DNA from: Nemertoderma westbladi
Taxonomy: Eukaryota; Xenacoelomorpha; Nemertodermatida; Nemertodermatidae
Length of the DNA stretch: 32,201 nt
NCBI GenBank assembly: GCA_032718475.1
Contig: JAUCBJ010001821.1
Coordinates: 1-32,201 of the forward strand
Reading direction: 5' to 3'
How positions within the stretch are numbered: position 1 is the stretch's first letter; each line of letters starts with the position of its first letter. A program made the translations under genes and the position numbers. A model generated the notes under the pieces. The model saw only the letters and a list, made by a program, of their open reading frames with translations, had not been told where the DNA came from and did not search any database. This document shows, piece by piece, positions 30,783 through 32,201 of the stretch.

Positions 30783-30995
30783 ATGGATAGTTCAACCTTA
30801 AAGTGCTACTCAACTAACTGGTTTGATGAGAGACCATACTGTCTATATCCTGGACAGCAGTTTGATGAGAGACCATTCTGTCCATATCCTGGACAGCAGT
30901 TTCATGAGAGACCATACTGTCCATATCCTGGACAGCAGTTTGATGAGAGACCATACTGTCCATATCCTGGAAAGCAGTTTGATGTGAGACCATAG
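30783..30995 (+). CDS. Short reading frame of 39-bp repeats, hypothetical
   Basis: A 70-codon frame with a good start context (GCTGCTATGG) and TAG stop at 30993-30995. After 13 leading residues (MDSSTLKCYSTNW) it consists of about four and a half copies of a 13-residue unit, FDERPYCPYPGQQ, encoded by a 39-base tandem repeat (30821-30995). The unit has one Cys, three Pro and two Tyr in the full form. The differences between copies that I see (CTA/CCA, TAC/TTC, GAT/CAT, CAG/AAG, GAG/GTG) all change the amino acid, which gives no sign of purifying selection. No signal peptide or known domain is present. TATATTTAAA lies about 160 bases upstream. It may be a small secreted or structural peptide gene, or simply a minisatellite. 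Confidence 0.25.
   Translation: MDSSTLKCYSTNWFDERPYCLYPGQQFDERPFCPYPGQQFHERPYCPYPGQQFDERPYCPYPGKQFDVRP
30821..30995. repeat. 39-bp minisatellite, each unit with an inverted repeat
   Basis: Four and a half copies of a 39-base unit. Each full unit contains the perfect inverted repeat CTGTCC-ATATCCT-GGACAG. Confidence 0.93.
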
Positions 30996-31102
30996 TTTCC
31001 TATTGTGGTCGCAGAGTCTTCGGCTGAATTGGTTATCCAATATCCAAAACCAAAGATAGCAGAAATTACAGCTACAAATCAACATGACCTACAAATCCAC
31101 TC

Positions 31103-31319
31103 AGAGAATTACTGATATTATTCATATTGATGATCACCTGCTGTTCAGGACTTTGGTATTCTTGCTATTAACAATAACACCAACACTGTAGGCAGTTTCT
31201 CATATAGGCTGCGTAACAAAGCTTGAGCTCCCACCAAATGTTTCCGATATAACACCAATATTATCGGAAAAGTCGACATCTGTAACATTTTTCATTGGTG
31301 ATGTGACTTCGAAATTTTC
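31103..31319 (-). pseudogene. Possible decayed coding segment, unrecognised
   Basis: On the minus strand a mixed-composition peptide (NVTDVDFSDNIGVISETFGG, then SSSFVTQPI) is open for about 40 codons and continues in frame after one TGA (ETAYSVGVIVNSKN). It overlaps a 9-base inverted repeat TTTCCGATA/TATCGGAAA (31241-31269). It could be chance; there are no splice sites to support it. Confidence 0.18.
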
Positions 31320-31622
31320 AAGGATATTTTATTGAGAGTGTACCACGATGAAAAACGTAGACACTCAGTACTACCTCGGGTGTAGGATATGAAATTGCTG
31401 CATCATTATATCACAGACCATATCTCGACAATGCTCGACAATGTCTGATCGAAATTTAGATTTGAATTTCATGCGGCAAACGAATCTGAATTTAGATTTA
31501 TAATTTTTTGAATTAAGATTAAAAAGCTCCCATTCCAGAAGTCTTGAAACCTCTTTGGAAAGTTAAGGCTCTTCTCCTTAAAGTGCATACAATATGATTG
31601 ATTTGTATTTTATTAATATTAC

Positions 31623-31657
31623 GGGGGGTGGGGGTGGGGGGGGGGGGGGGGGGGGGG
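31623..31657. repeat. Poly-G tract
   Basis: G6-T-G5-T-G22, the third such run in the window. The last 540 bases of the window after it are AT-rich with no gene seen. Confidence 0.9.
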
Positions 31658-32201
31658 CTGTGATATCAAAAAAAATGTTACGAGAAATAATACCAGTTAA
31701 CAATATTGTATGTGCCCCGCTAAGTTCATTTTCGATTATTAACTATGAGTAACGATAAATAACTGGCATATTTCAACGCACTGCGAACAAAGTTAACATG
31801 ACTAATTAATTAAATTATATACTGCCCTATAATATAATAATATTAAAAGTTTATTTATTGTTGGAGAGTGTTACGAATTTTCTCCTAAAACAAACCCTAT
31901 ACCATGTAAATAAATAATACTCAATTGGTTGTACTTTTCAATATTTTTATATAAGGCTAAAAATACAATTATTGTGACATAATAATTATTGTGAGATACA
32001 TTTTACTGCGAAAAGTTAATTGCCGGTGTGTATTACATAGCCTGTGCGTGCATTGTAACACACACGAGGCCAATTTATGTATTATCTATTTATTATAGTT
32101 CACCTCGACTAATAACGAATCAACAAATGGTGACATGGTAACCATTGATTAGAATCTTGTAAATCACTTTCCGATTTTCGCTTTGAAGTCTATATGATAT
32201 A
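31658..32201. other. No gene seen
   Basis: AT-rich DNA with a short direct repeat, AATTATTGTGACA/AATTATTGTGAGA (31967, 31983). Confidence 0.5.

Overview
The window reads as non-coding-rich nuclear DNA of an animal, most likely an invertebrate. It is AT-rich, has spliceosomal-type exon borders, carries a THAP/P-type transposase relic (THAP domains are animal-specific), and contains one clear housekeeping gene, eIF6, of the animal type. I cannot name the species. Nothing looks bacterial or viral, and there is no CRISPR array, rRNA gene or convincing tRNA gene.

Layout. 1-1.9 kb: a few likely exons on the minus strand (330-518, 1752-1861) and a weaker candidate spliced reading frame on the plus strand (562-1249). 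2.05-3.0 kb: a 24-bp minisatellite. 3625-7940: a P-element-superfamily DNA transposon with about 130-bp terminal inverted repeats, an 8-bp target duplication, a broken transposase and an internal 30-bp minisatellite. 8.4-11.2 kb: foldback and inverted-repeat structures that share one short core block, plus a 34-bp minisatellite. 11.5-15 kb: a possible promoter-like patch, a degenerate lysine/arginine-rich reading frame on the minus strand, a dispersed decamer family and a 21-bp minisatellite. 15.46-16.46 kb: the eIF6 gene on the minus strand, with a single coding exon, a poly(A) signal and a likely 5'UTR intron. 17.0-17.2 kb: a MITE-like foldback. 17.67-28.44 kb: a 10.8-kb satellite of 28-bp units with higher-order structure, including two adjacent, apparently identical 3081-bp blocks. 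28.4-32.2 kb: AT-rich DNA with a small 39-bp-repeat reading frame and long G runs.

The genes do not form a pathway. The theme of the window is repeat biology. At least six unrelated tandem arrays occur in 32 kb, and in three of them (28-bp, 21-bp, 39-bp) each unit contains its own inverted repeat able to form a hairpin. Separately, a roughly 50-bp core block recurs inside three different inverted-repeat structures. Those two patterns, the intact-ended P-like element and the exact 3081-bp duplication are the points most worth checking.
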